From Cenococcum geophilum 1.58 (Eukaryota; Ascomycota; Dothideomycetes; Gloniales; Gloniaceae), in assembly GCA_001692895.1 (NCBI GenBank), contig KV748182.1, positions 3,290,341 through 3,354,340 of the forward strand: DNA of 64,000 nucleotides. Direction: 5' to 3'. Position numbers and translations under genes: made by a program. Below are positions 21,152-32,919 of this stretch, one piece after another; the first letter of the stretch is position 1, and every line of letters starts with the position of its first letter. The notes beneath the pieces are model-generated. The model was not told where the DNA came from. It saw only the letters and a program-made list of their open reading frames with translations, and made no database searches.

Positions 21152-24100
21152 ATGCCACTAAAAGCAGCTACTATAACGCTATTAACGGCGGCAACTACTT
21201 TAAAATTAGGTAACGATACTAGTATAGCAAACACTAACTTATAATAACCTGTAATAGTAGGACAGTTATAAGAGATAGTTGACTAACTAACGGAAAATAA
21301 TGCGATACTTAAAAATAGGATTAATGGGATAGGAGCAGCGAAGATTAAGCTACTATTAATTAAAAGATTAAAGTTTAAAGGATTTCTTACGTAAATGCAC
21401 TTTAAGGTTTTATAAGAGGGAGCTAAGCTACTAACACCTATGGATTAAGTAGCGTATATAGGATTGTTCTTATTAGGAAGGGTACTTAAGTAGTTTAAGC
21501 CTTACCTTATAGAGATATAAGTAAATAGAATAACGACTACAAACTAAGAGGTACGGTTTATATTCTTAAGCTAGGGCGGATTTGTAGAGCGACTTACGTA
21601 GATGTTTAGAGACCTAGAGGCAACGACTATAGCGGAAAGAAAACTCTAAGATATTACGTAATAAACTTTAGTAATTAAGTATATAACGCAGTTCTAAACG
21701 CTAGTAATATAAGTTAAGTGGAATAATAGGGCGCTTATAGTATAGTATAAATAGGGACTTAAGGCTAAAGTCTAGGACGTAATTATCCTAATAGAAGATG
21801 CGGATACCTTAAGGGAACTAATAGATTAAGCAATAAAGATTAATAATAGGATCTACTAAAGGGAATAGGCTAAGAAGGGCTAGGATAGAGTTTTATAGTT
21901 GTATAAAATATAGAGTACGTAACAACCTAAGCTAAATTAAAAAATATAGTATGGCGTAGAGCTAATAGACCTAAGTAGTACTAAAGAAACCTATAAGAGA
22001 TAGAGTAAGAAACTATAGAAACTTAGAGGTTAAGGATTAAGTAATTATAGGACTAGGGAGTATAGGCTAAACCAAGGATCTTAGTAGTAGAAGATGTTTA
22101 AGCGGACTTTATAATAAAAGTAATGGTTTAAAGATAGAGCTTATATAAATTACGGAAAACAGGGTTATTTTATTAGGGACTGTAGAAGTAGTTAGAGTTA
22201 CCATATAGTAAAGGGAATTAGACTAGCAGTATATAATACATATATATAGAGGGATAATAGTATACTGCAAGGAACAAAAGAATATTTAATTAGAAGTTTT
22301 GCGTTTTGTTATAATAACATATACTAAATTTATAAAGACGCTAAGTATAGTGTAAGCTATTAGCTATAAGAGCTAGAGTTAAAAGGACTTAAAGGAACTA
22401 AAGAGTTAGATAAAGAATAAGATCGACTCTATAAGCTAGATTAAGATATTACAGCAACGTGTAGATAAAGATTAGTAATAATAATAATGGAGTCGGAGTA
22501 CTTATTAATTAACAGCAATAAGGACAGTAAAGGAACTAACTGGGGGTATCTAAACCTTAATAATGTAATAGAAGCAGAGACTAAGATTGCTATAAAGTAA
22601 GGTTTAGTAACGGGTATTATAATACCGTTAAATACGGCATCTATTGCTTTATAAGACGGAAGGAGTAATATCTAGAGACGATTAAGCAAGCAGATAACTG
22701 CTAGTACTAGCTTACTACTTAATAAAGGTAAAAGGCTAAAGGCTTAAGACTCTTAAGACGAGATAAGAGATAACTAAGATTCTTAAGATAAGATGAGGTA
22801 TACTTAAGGACCTATAACGGATAAAAACCGATAGAATAGAGTAATAGCTTAGTTTAGTAATATATAAATAAGCTTAGGACAAAGTTTCCTAAAAGTATAA
22901 GACTTTTAAAACAAGACAAGTGAGATCTAGAACTCTTAAGACGAGATAAGGACACTAGTAAAGCCTAGTTAGACTAAGGCTAGAGCGCAGCTTAAGAAAG
23001 AAGTAAGCTTAGGGTTAAAGAATCCAAGGGGTTAAGGATTTGGAGTACAAATAAGGATACCCATAAGAAAGAAGTAAGGGACTTCGCTATAGATTAGGGA
23101 ATCTACAGTATAAACAGTAGTTAGATTAGGAGACAGATATATAGACCTAGAAGACTTACTAGGTAAACATAGTGTTTAACCTAAAGATTGAAAAGTTAAT
23201 ATAGCGATTAAAAAGTAAGAGAACTTTAAGGATTTAATTATAAGACGTAAATAATAAGAAACCATAGATGAGTTTAGAGTAAGAATCCTTATATAGCAAG
23301 AAAAGAAACTAGATATAGGATCTAGTATACTAGGTTATATAAGGGACAGAGCACCTATATAAAGAATTACTAATAGGCTAAAAACGGGCATACTGAGAGC
23401 CAAGTGGCTTACTAAACTGGAAAATAAAGAGGATCTAGGGATTCTAACTAGGTTCGAGGAATGATATACAAAAGGCTGTTATAACGCAGTAATAAGAAGA
23501 TACTTCCTTACGGACAAACTGTATACACTTTAGCAGCTATATTAAAAGTAGTATAGGCAAAGACATAATAATAAGTAGGAAGATTTCTATATATAGTTAA
23601 ATAAAAGAGTTATCTAAGACCACCTAATTACGGAAAAAGTAATAAATTATATTAAGGGAGCCTTAATTATAATATTAAAGGATCTAGAGGAACAATTAGA
23701 GGACTAGAGAAGTAAGAAGCGCGTCTTAGTACCTATAAATAAAGTTGCGACGTTCAGATTAATACGACAAAGGTTTAAACTTAAGGACGAAGATAAGTTA
23801 AGAGTTGACCCAAAGCACGTAGTATACTATGCGCTATTATAAATTGCATATATAGACGATATATATAAAATGCACAAAAATCTAAAAGAGAAAAACTGGA
23901 AATACCCTATAAGGATATATTGGGCGCCAGATAAGCGATAGTATAAAAATGCTAAGTATATATATAGCTGGCATCTAGTAGAAGTTTAGGAGTTAGGGGA
24001 CTTAATACTTTAACCAGGAAGATTCCTTATAGAAGAATGCCTAAATAGATAACGATAGTAGGAATATCTAGAGAATACCTGTTTATAGTATATTAAAGAT

Positions 24101-27100
24101 AAAAAACGGACTAAGTATTGGCTAAAGAGTAAGTTAAGTATATAAGAATTAAATAGCTAATAGTTGGGAAAAGTAGAGGCCTATAGGACCAGAGGGAGCT
24201 AGTAGTAGAGCCTTAGACCCTTAAGGGAATTTAAGGGCGATACCTAAATCTAAGAATTAATTGGCAAGATTAACAGTTTAAAGCATTAGTAGATAGTAAA
24301 GTAATATAAAACCACATCTCACTAATAGTAGTTAAAAGGATAGGGCTACCATATAGGCAAAAGGAGCACCCTTATTTATTAGTAATAATTTTAGGAGATC
24401 TAATAGCCTATAGAGGAGGCATTATTAATCTTAAAATAGGACTAATTTAGATAACTATTAAGGGGAGATAAGTTAAGATGTCTTTTAATATATTACTATT
24501 AGGGAATAATAAGGCAGTATTAGAAATGCCTTAGTTATAGGAATATAATTTAAGGATTAATTGGGTTATAGGTTAAGTTAATATTAGAGATATATAATGA
24601 CGTAAGATATAATAATAAACCAAGTTAGTATAGTACTAAGTTAGAGCAATATATAAGGAGACTAATTAAGGATTAAGTTATATACTAAAGAGATACCATA
24701 AGTATAGTAAGAGGCTATAGTTACTAGAAAGTAAAAAGCTATTAGATTATATAGTATGGGACTATAAGATAGAGTTAGAACTAGGAATGAGTTTAAGGTT
24801 CTACCTAACCTATAAGTTAATAGAAAAGGAGTTATAGGCACTTAAAGAGTTTATCTAAGAAAACCTTTAAAAGGGATATATTAGACTATTATAGTTATTA
24901 GCAGGATATCTAGTACTATTCGTACTAAAGAAGAATAGAAAACTTAGGCTATATATTAACTACAAATAGTTAAACAGCATTATTAGGAAGGATAGGTATC
25001 CTTTACCCTTAATTAGCAAAATCTAAGATAGGATTAATAACGCGCAAATCTTTATAAAGATAGATTTAAGATAGGCGTACCATTAAATCAGAATTAAGGA
25101 AAGTAATAAATAGAAGGCAGCCTTTAGGTTAAAGGAAGGACTATACAAACTACTAGTTATACAATTCGGGCTTATAAACGTACTAGCAATATTTTAGAAG
25201 CGTATTAATAATATATTAAGAGAGCACTTAGATGAATTTGTTAGTATACCTTAATAATAATATTATCTACTTAATAAGTAAGGAAGAATATAGAAAATAT
25301 ATTAAATAGGTCTTAAAGAGACTATAAGAAGAATAGATGCTAGTAGTAATTAAAAAATGCGAATTCTTCACTAGGAAGACAGATTTTATTAAATTTATTA
25401 TTAAACTAGGCTAACTTAGTATAGATCTAAAGAAGATTAAAGCTATAGTGAATTGGCAAGAACTGGAAAATATAATATAGTTAAGGTTATTTCTAGGGTT
25501 CTGCAACTACTGCAAAAGGGTTATAGCTTAATAGTTAAAGGACATTAAGCTATTTATAAGATTAATAAAGAAGGAAGAACTATAGGCATAGGGAGAGAAA
25601 TAAAAGGGACTATTTAAAAAAATTAAACAGTTATTTACCTAGGAGCCAGTTCTTAAAATCTATTAGCTATAGTTAGAGATAGTGGTTAAAACAGATGCAT
25701 CAAACTATACACTAAAAGCGTGCTTTCTATAGAAATATAAGGATAGATGGCACCTAATAGCATACTATAGTCGAAAGATAATACTACCGGAACTAAACTA
25801 TAACATCTATAATAAAGAGTTATTAGGTATAGTTACAGTACTAAAGGAATAGAGATCGTTCTTATAAGGTATAAAGAAACTCTTTATAGTTAAGACAGAT
25901 TATAAAAACCTTATAGGGTTCCTAATAACAAAAAAACTTAATTATAGATAGGTTAGATAGGCGGAGATACTTACAAAATACTATTTTAAGATTTAGCATA
26001 CTAAGGGTATAAAAAATACACAAGTGGATACTCTAAGTAGAAAGGCTAAACTATAAAATAATAAAAAGCTATTAGGGGCTTTATTGCAAAAGGATATAGA
26101 TAGATTAATTAGGTATAATTATCTAAAGATTATAGTAATATAAGAAGAGGAGATCTATAAATTACTAGAGAGTAATTAGATATAAAAGATCCTAGATATA
26201 TAAATAGAGAATCTAGACTTAGAGCAGTATAAAAATTAAAAAGCAACGTATATACCAAGATCTATTATAAAGGAGTTTATTAAGTTATTTTATAGAGGAC
26301 CAACTTAAGGACACAACAGAGCTACAGGCTTAGTGTTAAGACTTTAAGAGGAGTATATTATTAATAGAATCTAGGGACTAGCTAGGCAAGTTATAAAAGA
26401 ATATCTAAATTACTAAAGGAATAAACTAATAAGGTATAGGCTATATAGAGAGCTACAACCTATTAAAATACCAGAAAGACCATAGAAAGTTATATTATAG
26501 GACTTTATTATTAAGTTACCAAAGTTAAGAGATCCTATTATTAGATAAGATTATAACATAATCTTAGTAATAGTAAATAAGCTTATAAAGTAGGGATACT
26601 TTATAGCATATTTAGAGGAAATATTAGCGGAAGATATTGCTAGAATCTATATTAAGGAAGTGTTTATAAGATATAGAGCACTAAGTAAGATTATATTAGA
26701 TAGAGATCCAAGATTTATAGTAGTATTTTAGAAAGTGTTTTTAGCAGAGTAAGGAGTTTAAGTAGCAACTTTTACCGTATATTATCTATAAACAGACGGT
26801 TAAACAGAAAGATTAAATTAGACACTAGAATAGTATCTAAGGTATTATATTAATTATATATAGAACAATTGGGTATTACTATTACTAGTTATATAGTTTA
26901 TATATAATATAACACCATAAGAAGGAATGGGCACGTTACTATTTAAGGCAAATTATAGATATAAGCTAAGGACCTTATTATCGCTATAATAAGTAAAAAA
27001 GACAAGTAGCACAGCTAAGTAAAGAATAAAGAGTTTAATAAATCTTTATATAGACCTTACGGAAATAGCTAAGGTGGTATAGTAAAGGATAAAAAGGTAC

Positions 27101-28402
27101 TATAATACTAAGAGATCTAAGGGACCAGATCTTAAAGAGGGAGATAAAGTATAGCTACTATATAAAAATTTTAAGAGTTAACGACTAAGCAAGAAGTTAG
27201 ACTATATTAGACTAGGACCTTTCGAAATTATATAAAGAATTTTATTAATTACATTTAAGTTAAATCTACTAGCTAGAATAAAGATCTACCCTATATAGTA
27301 TATTATAATACTAGAGCTAGTATACGGGAATATTAAGCTACCGGTTTATAAAGTAGATATATATAGAGGACAAGAGGAAAACAAATAGTAAGTTTTAAAG
27401 ATTATTAGTTATAAGGACATAGACGATAAAATATAGTATAAAGTAAGGTAGATAGGCTATAATAAGACTACCTAGGAGCTACTAGAGAACCTAAAGAACG
27501 CTATAGAAAAGGTACAGGAGTATTAAAAGAGAAAAGGTTAGGCAATATTAATAAAGGGGAATCACCAAAGAATAAGTCACCTAAGGGGAACCTAGGAAGA
27601 GCGACTGCTGAACTACTTAGAGTTATTTCCTTCTCTATTAAAAGGGAATCCGTTTTTTTATTACTAAGTTCCTATAAACCTTATTTTATAAGTTTCCACT
27701 CCTTAGAATAAACCTTCTCGCGAACTTTCTTAAGATAAATTAACTAAGTAGACGCAGTAAGACGAGAATTAAGAGCCCGTTACTAAGCGTTAGCAGCCTC
27801 CTTCTTAGCATCACATAAACGACGAAGTTCCGCCAAGGCGATGGACAGTTTACTATTAAGTTTTATAGCAGCAAATTAAACACGAGACCCTATAATAAAT
27901 TACTTAAGAAACTTAGAGACTATTAAGAGTTATAGAACGCGTATATTTAGCGTTAGAAGTAGAACAAACATCGCAGGACAATTAAACGTTTGCTTTAGTG
28001 CACTCTAAATAAAAAGAGGGTTATTAAAACAAAGGATTCGCCATCGCGATATACACCAACCCCGCCTTTAAACAACGAGAATATAGAGATGGCATTATTT
28101 TACTAAGTAATAGTATTACAGCAACAGTACGGGCACGACGTTACACTTATAAGAAAGAAGAGGCTTTAGGCATTATAAGTAACGATATTAACTAAATTAA
28201 TTAGATAGATATTATACCTCTAGTAAACAACTTAGAGATACTAGGTATCTTTAAGGATAAAGATAGAGAGGAGGGAGATAGTATTACGGACGCTTTAAGT
28301 ACAATATTATAACTACTTAGAGAAGAGTTAGAAGAAGCTAGTTAGTTAATATAGGTACGGTTTAGGATAGAACCCATAAAACCATATAATAAGAAATAGT
28401 AA
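21152..28402 (+). pseudogene. Gypsy-1 gag-pol relic
   Basis: The gag ATG is at 21152 (MPLKAATITLL). The CCHC knuckle at 22139-22186 reads AYINYGKQGYFIRDC, two ligands lost by RIP. Protease ALVDS is near 24283-24297. RT spans about 24,850-25,330, with a 2-nt deletion near 25,240 just before the YLDD-equivalent (YLNN) compared with copy 2. RNase H (about 25,680-26,050), integrase (about 26,290-27,000) and a chromodomain (about 27,388-27,530, with YKDIDDK and IGYNKTT) follow. After the chromodomain the same frame continues for about 290 codons, through the polypurine tract and about 40 codons into the 3' LTR. Dozens of TAG/TAA stops at Gln/Trp positions make it non-functional. Confidence 0.87.
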
Positions 28403-28703
28403 GCGAGTTATATAATGTTATACGCAGTATATATAGTATATGCGGTATACGCCTATATATAATACGTATAACACGTATATTACGTATAAGGAGGATTTTA
28501 TAGAAGTACGGTTATATATTTAAGGACCCTTAGTCCCTACCTAGATAGTTTCTTCCTTATAGTAATTCTTAGAATACAATTAGAGTTAATCTATTAGGCA
28601 ACTACTCTACCAGTTATTATTATGTTATTAACTTACTTGCAATACCTACATACCTAGCCCATTAACGAGTCCACCGTAGTTCTTGCTATAAGGCTCCGTT
28701 ATA
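28282..28703 (+). repeat. Gypsy-1 3' LTR
   Basis: 422 bp, same length as the 5' LTR but with many more TpG-to-TpA and CpA-to-TpA changes. Confidence 0.92.
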
Positions 28704-29123
28704 GTGCTCTGGTATCTTACTCTAGCTCTATACTCTAGCATCTCGCTCTAGCTCTATACTCGGGCTATTACGCTAGCTAGGCTCTTACTTGGACGCCATA
28801 TAAGGTCATTACACTGTAGTAGATAGGTTGACTCTGTTAAATAGTTGTATATCTGGGTTAAAGGAGGTTAGGCTCGTACGGTCGGGTTCGTACGGTTAGA
28901 TTCGGTTTGGTTTAATCGATATTTAATATAATTAATATTCGATCGTCCGTCCGTTTAGTAAATAAAGGTAATTATAAGTATAAGAGAGGTACCTAGAAGA
29001 AGCTTAAAACACTTATAAAGGTGGAAGAAGTAGTAACTTCTTAAATGAGGTAGCAATTAATTGCTTAGTAAGCGCTAAATATACAGATTAGATGCAGTAT
29101 GGTAGGTAGGCCGGGCTTATAAC

Positions 29124-29317
29124 TATAAGCTTTGCAGTATATAGGAATTAAACAAGTAACTTAATTGTAAATCTATAGAAATTAAGTGGTATAAATACAT
29201 AAAAGTAGACCCCTAACTCCGGAGCCCATGACTTATATTAAACGTATCCGAGACATATAAGGGTAGTGCTGACGTAGGTAAAACAGGGTAATATGCAAGG
29301 TCCGATAGTCGGTTACA
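29124..29317 (-). repeat. LTR of the TRIM/LARD-like element (right)
   Basis: 194 bp, matching 19814-20007. Followed directly by GTAGA, the target-site duplication. Confidence 0.9.
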
Positions 29318-29381
29318 GTAGAGGTAGGGCAAATGCGAGGTAATGTTTTAGGTATAGGCGCGCGATGGTCGCAACTGATGT

Positions 29382-29516
29382 AGATGCAAATAACTTAAAT
29401 TTACGTGATATTCTAACTTAATTAGGAAGGAACTAAACTTAATTAATGGGGGGTGTCCGTATATTAATTGGGGGGTGTCAGCATATTAATTAGGGGGTGT
29501 CCCTCTACCGCTTCCC
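29382..29516 (-). repeat. MULE right terminal inverted repeat
   Basis: 135 bp, reverse complement of 17377-17511, with three GGGGGTGTCC units. Followed by the 8-bp duplication TATATTTA. Confidence 0.9.
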
Positions 29517-29524
29517 TATATTTA

Positions 29525-29681
29525 AAGGACTATAGTCCCTACCTAAATAGTTCTCTTCTTTATAGTAAATCTTAGAATATAATTAGAGTTAATCTATTAG
29601 GCAACTTACTCTGCTAGTTATATATATATACCCAGCCTATTAATAAGTTTACCGTAGTATTTTCTATAAGGCTTTATTATA
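29525..29681 (+). repeat. Solo LTR, right part
   Basis: Continuation of 17140-17376. It shares the GTCCCTACCTA, TTAGAATATAATTAGAGTT and TATAAGGCT landmarks, in the same order, with the 3' half of the Gypsy LTRs. Ends TTATA, followed by AGCCT (29682-29686). Confidence 0.8.
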
Positions 29682-29686
29682 AGCCT

Positions 29687-30300
29687 AATAAATAAGTCTA
29701 GAAGGAAGTGCCGTTCTATCTATATAGATAGTTACTACTATAGTAACCCACTCTCTATTTATATTCTATATTAAATAGTATTCTTCCTAACTTAAATATA
29801 CGTTATATATAGATTCTTCGGCCTTTATTAAGTTTGCGTATAAGGAAGTCCTTTTTATCTATATTATATATATTCTTAAGTAGAATATTATAATGCTTTA
29901 TTTTCTAGCCAAAAAGCTTAAAGTAAAGGCTGTAATATAAGGCCCAATTAGCATGTTTCCGTGCCTTATTAAGTAGTAGTAGATAACTTAATTTAATTAT
30001 ATTCTTATACAGTTTAATAAAACGCCTTACCTAGTACTCTTCTAGGTATCTTTTTAACAAGCTAGAAGCCAAATTTCGCACTATTATATTCGTAAAAGGA
30101 AGCCCATAAAGGGTTAGCTTATTTATATAGTTAATAAGCATACGCTTTTACCCGGGAGTAAGTAGACGTTTATTAATCGCGGCATCTTCCTTAGTACCCG
30201 TTTTTTATTCTAGCGGTAAGATAAAGTACTTCCGTTGCACCTACGGTTCCTAGCGGCGGTAGAAATATCTAGAGAATCTATAAGCTTTACGTCCCAAAAC
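29687..30300 (-). pseudogene. pogo/Fot1-type transposase relic, N-terminal part
   Basis: Minus strand, one frame with a few RIP stops over nearly 200 codons. Motifs are INKRLLTPG, LINYINKLTLYGLPFTNIIV and RNLASSLLKR (HTH/CENP-B-type region), then YSLYFKLFGQKIKHYNI and NIYNIDKKDFLI. The last matches the first catalytic block of pogo/Fot1 transposases (usually NMDEKGF), here with RIP changes. It continues at 17139 and below as the C-terminal half. Confidence 0.8.
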
Positions 30301-30590
30301 GCGAGCTCGATTGGATCTATATTGGTTAAGTTATAATTTTTTTATAAGTAGTATTAGCATTTAAAATTGTGAAATTTGAGTGGGGTGGCCTATATATGAC
30401 GTGGAGCTACTATATAGGCTTGCGGAGGATAAATTATCCTATCTAGTCGGGCGGATAATAATCCTATCCAAGGATAGCCCGGATATTGGATAATATCTAA
30501 ATAAGGCTTAGCATCCACAGAATTTTAACTCTAAAACTAAATATTTTGTTACTATTATATAACGCTATAAATATAGTTAGTACTAGTAAA
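30301..30590. other. Unassigned junction between the pogo-like and hAT relics
   Basis: AT-rich, with a GGATA/TATCC-rich imperfect hairpin at about 30430-30510. It probably contains the pogo right end and the hAT left end, but neither terminal repeat is recognisable to me. Confidence 0.4.
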
Positions 30591-30855
30591 ATTTACTCTA
30601 AAAACTTTAATAATAATAATTCCTTTAAAGTTAATACACTTTTTACTTTTTTAAGCGGCGTTAAAACCGAAGCTAATACTGGTTAAATTCTAACTACTTA
30701 TATAATATAGACCTTAAGATAAGTCTCCTTAATTTATAAATATACTTATATGGTAATAAAGGAAGAAAAAGCTTATATAAAGAAACGCTACTTTTATAAA
30801 TACTATCCTCCTTAAGACCTAAAAGGATACTATTTCTTAACCATTAGATTATAAG
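30591..30855 (+). pseudogene. hAT transposase relic, segment 1 (BED-finger region)
   Basis: Includes IKKRYFYKYYPPQDLKGY, resembling a BED-type zinc finger in which both Cys have become Tyr (TGC/TGT to TAC/TAT). Interrupted at 30856 by the gag-only LTR element (TSD ATAAG). The start is approximate. Confidence 0.6.
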
Positions 30856-31031
30856 TGTCTGTACGAGTAGAGGTTACGTGGTCATGTCTCTGATTAGTCA
30901 TCCTTACGGTGACTCATCAGCCCCCTATTTAGGCACCGCGATCCTTACGATCCTCTGCAATAGACACGAATGAATCAAAGAACCTATTACCTTATATTGC
31001 AATTGCAGTACCCCCCCGGGTGATACCGACA
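30856..31031 (+). repeat. LTR of the gag-only element (left)
   Basis: 176 bp with a C-run (CCCCCCCGGGTG) close to its 3' end. About ten to fifteen transition differences from the right LTR. Confidence 0.92.
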
Positions 31032-31084
31032 CTGATCAGTTGATATCACAGATCAGCCAGGTGTTATTACGAAGAGAGGCACCA

Positions 31085-31320
31085 CGCGATCGCTCCTACC
31101 AAGGCCCGTCGACCACGTTGTGTTTGCTAAGGAGAACCCTTCCTGTATAGGCCCTAGGAACTCAAAGAACCGACTCCTCCAAGGCTTCGTTCGGTTCGCG
31201 GTCCATCACGCAAAATCTACCACGAGAGACCAACACGCGATCGCTCCTACTAAGGCCCGTCGATCACGTCGCGTTTGCTAAGAAGAACCGACTCCTACCA
31301 AGGCTTCGTTCGGTTCGCGT
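31085..31320 (+). repeat. Direct repeats in the leader of the gag-only element
   Basis: Two copies of a block with CACGCGATCGCTCCTAC and GGCCCGTCGA (about 31085 and 31230), and two copies of CAAGGCTTCGTTCGGTTCGCG. No coding sense seen. Confidence 0.7.
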
Positions 31321-31917
31321 CCACCACGCAAATCAATACCCAGTACGACCTCTTTACTGAGCGCCAGTACACCCAGCAGCGTCAGCAGCACCCCTACCTA
31401 CACCCCTACCTACACCACGACCTACACTACGACCTAAACTACGACCTACGCTAGCCAATTATGTTCGACATAAGAACCCAACGTCCGAACTGGGCCAACG
31501 GAATCACCCTAACCAGCGAGACTACTGCAGAGGATATTACCAATTACATTTACTTCAAAATTAATAAGTATACTAGCTATAACTTTAAGGATAAAACCCT
31601 ATGGGATTCATACCAAGAGGACTTTGATAATTTTGAGGTATAAATATTTAAGGAAGCTGATAGGTCTGTAATCAAAAGACTTAAACAACTGCTCCGATGT
31701 AATGGAGTATGGGTCTTTAATAAAAAGAGCAAGTCAGTACCACAAGCACTGTATGACGTTGCTTACGAGGACGACCGTACGGAATGGTTAGATGCAGAAA
31801 TTAAGCTATATATCGACAACGAAGGACCCTTTAATTCGTATGCTATCAACTATCGTCTCAAATTACGCCCACTTGCCACCACCCCTAGGATACCTCAACC
31901 ACCTGTTGCATCTATAC

Positions 31918-32160
31918 CCCAGTAAGCTCCGCCCACATAAGCCTTGTCCGCGCAAGCTCTGTCCAAGCAAGCTGCTCTATCCGCACAAGCTCTGCCCGCA
32001 CAAGCTCCGTCCACGCAAGCTCCGTCCACATAAGCTCCGCCCGCGCAAGCTCCGTCCAAACAAGCTTCGTCCGTGTAATCTCTGTCTACGCAAGCTCCGC
32101 CTACGCAAGCCCTATCTATATAAGCCCTATCCGCGCAAGCTCCGCCCGTGCAAGCTCCGC
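31918..32160 (+). repeat. 15-bp tandem repeat, about 16 units
   Basis: Units of the form AAGCTCCGTCCACGC with one to four changes each, in frame with the gag-like ORF. The 176-codon open frame on the opposite strand is a by-product of this repeat. Confidence 0.88.
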
Positions 32161-32710
32161 TAGCTTTACCCTCTCCCTTAACTAAAGCTAAGGATCTACA
32201 GCAGCCAAGCTTATACGAACCTCCGTAACCTGCCCAGCGACAGTATAACTTAGCCCCAGCTGTCTTAAATGACCTTCCTCCTACGGCCGAGCTCCCCCTG
32301 CCTATAAACGTTACAGCTGTCTTAAATGACCTTCCTCCTATAACCGAGCTCCACTTGCCTACGAATGTTACAGCTACTTCTATAAACGTTACGGCTCCCT
32401 CTGCAAACGTCACGGTTCCCTCCATAAATGTTATAGCTCCCTCTATAAATACCCCTGTAATACCTTAAACACCTGTTGCATTTGTATCCTAACAGCCTGC
32501 CCAGCAGTAGTAGTACGACCCTTGGTAACCTAGCCGATAGCAGTATACCCTATTGTAATTTACCCGACAACAGCAACTAGACCTAGGAGGAGGAGGAACA
32601 ACGATATACAATGCTTGGTTATCAGCCCTTCCACCTGTTTTCCCCTATGGACACCCCGGTAACACCTTATACGCGTCTACCTGTCTCTACCGCAATATCC
32701 GAATGTTTAC

Positions 32711-32850
32711 GATATCCGCAATATCCGCAATATCCGTAGCGATATTCGCAATATCCGTAGCGATATCCGCAATATCCGTAACAATATCCGCAACGTCTGC
32801 AATATCCGTAATATTCGCAATACCTGAGATATTCGCGATTACTGCCCTGA
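32711..32850 (+). repeat. 9/15-bp tandem repeat (AATATCCGC/AATATCCGTAGCGAT)
   Basis: About a dozen short units near the 3' end of the gag-only element. No stop-free reading is clearly preferred. Confidence 0.85.
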
Positions 32851-32919
32851 GCACCTGTTGACCTATATACTTCTCCTTTATACTTTTATACCTTCTTTCC
32901 TTTTTATAAATGTCGCTAG

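Larger units (their letters stand above)
20690..28703 (+). mobile_element. Ty3/Gypsy chromodomain retrotransposon, copy 1
   Basis: 8,014 bp with 422-bp LTRs (20690-21111 and 28282-28703), flanked by GTGCT (20685-20689 and 28704-28708). A purine-rich tract ends at 28281, just before the 3' LTR. Internal order gag, protease, RT, RNase H, integrase, chromodomain marks a Ty3/Gypsy chromovirus. All frames are RIP-degraded. It is the innermost insertion of stack A. Confidence 0.93.
19814..29317 (-). mobile_element. Small non-autonomous LTR element (TRIM/LARD-like), split by Gypsy-1
   Basis: Two LTRs of exactly 194 bp (19814-20007 and 29124-29317) start TG (TA in the right copy, a RIP change), end ACA, and are flanked by GTAGA on both sides (19809-19813 and 29318-29322). 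Once the nested Gypsy (20690-28703) is removed, only about 1.1 kb of interior remains, with no pol motif. A purine-rich tract (AGGGGGATG on the minus strand) next to the left LTR suggests the element reads right to left. Either it never had pol or pol was deleted before the Gypsy landed. Confidence 0.82.
17377..29516 (-). mobile_element. MULE (Mutator-like) DNA transposon with nested insertions
   Basis: 135-bp terminal inverted repeats (17377-17511 and 29382-29516). Each contains three tandem copies of a unit of about 22 bp built on GGACACCCCC separated by TAATT-rich spacers. An 8-bp duplication TATATTTA flanks the element (17369-17376 and 29517-29524), which also falls in the middle of the solo LTR. 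The minus-strand transposase relic at 17861-19785 is of MULE type. Without the LTR element nested at 19814-29317 the MULE would be about 2.6 kb. Confidence 0.88.
31461..32880 (+). pseudogene. Gag-like ORF of the gag-only element
   Basis: The frame opens at ATG 31461 (MFDIRTQRPNWANGI) and is open for 60 codons. It meets TAA at 31641 (a likely decayed CAA) and continues in the same frame through an alpha-helical part (KEADRSVIKRLKQLLRC, about 31650-31700) into a 15-bp tandem repeat coding AQAPP/TQAPS-type pentapeptides (31918-32160). The layout of a structured N-terminal domain plus a Pro/Gln-rich linker fits a retroelement gag, but I see no CCHC knuckle. Beyond about 32,600 the frame is uncertain. 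The protein family is not recognised; the gag call is from context. Confidence 0.55.

Noticed and set aside
31918-32160. Regular short repeats resembling a CRISPR array
   Set aside because: Units are contiguous 15-mers without spacers, in frame with a gag-like ORF in a eukaryotic element.
31895-32425. 176-codon minus-strand Gly/Ala/Cys-rich open frame
   Set aside because: Opposite-strand reading of the 15-bp tandem repeat of the gag-only element.
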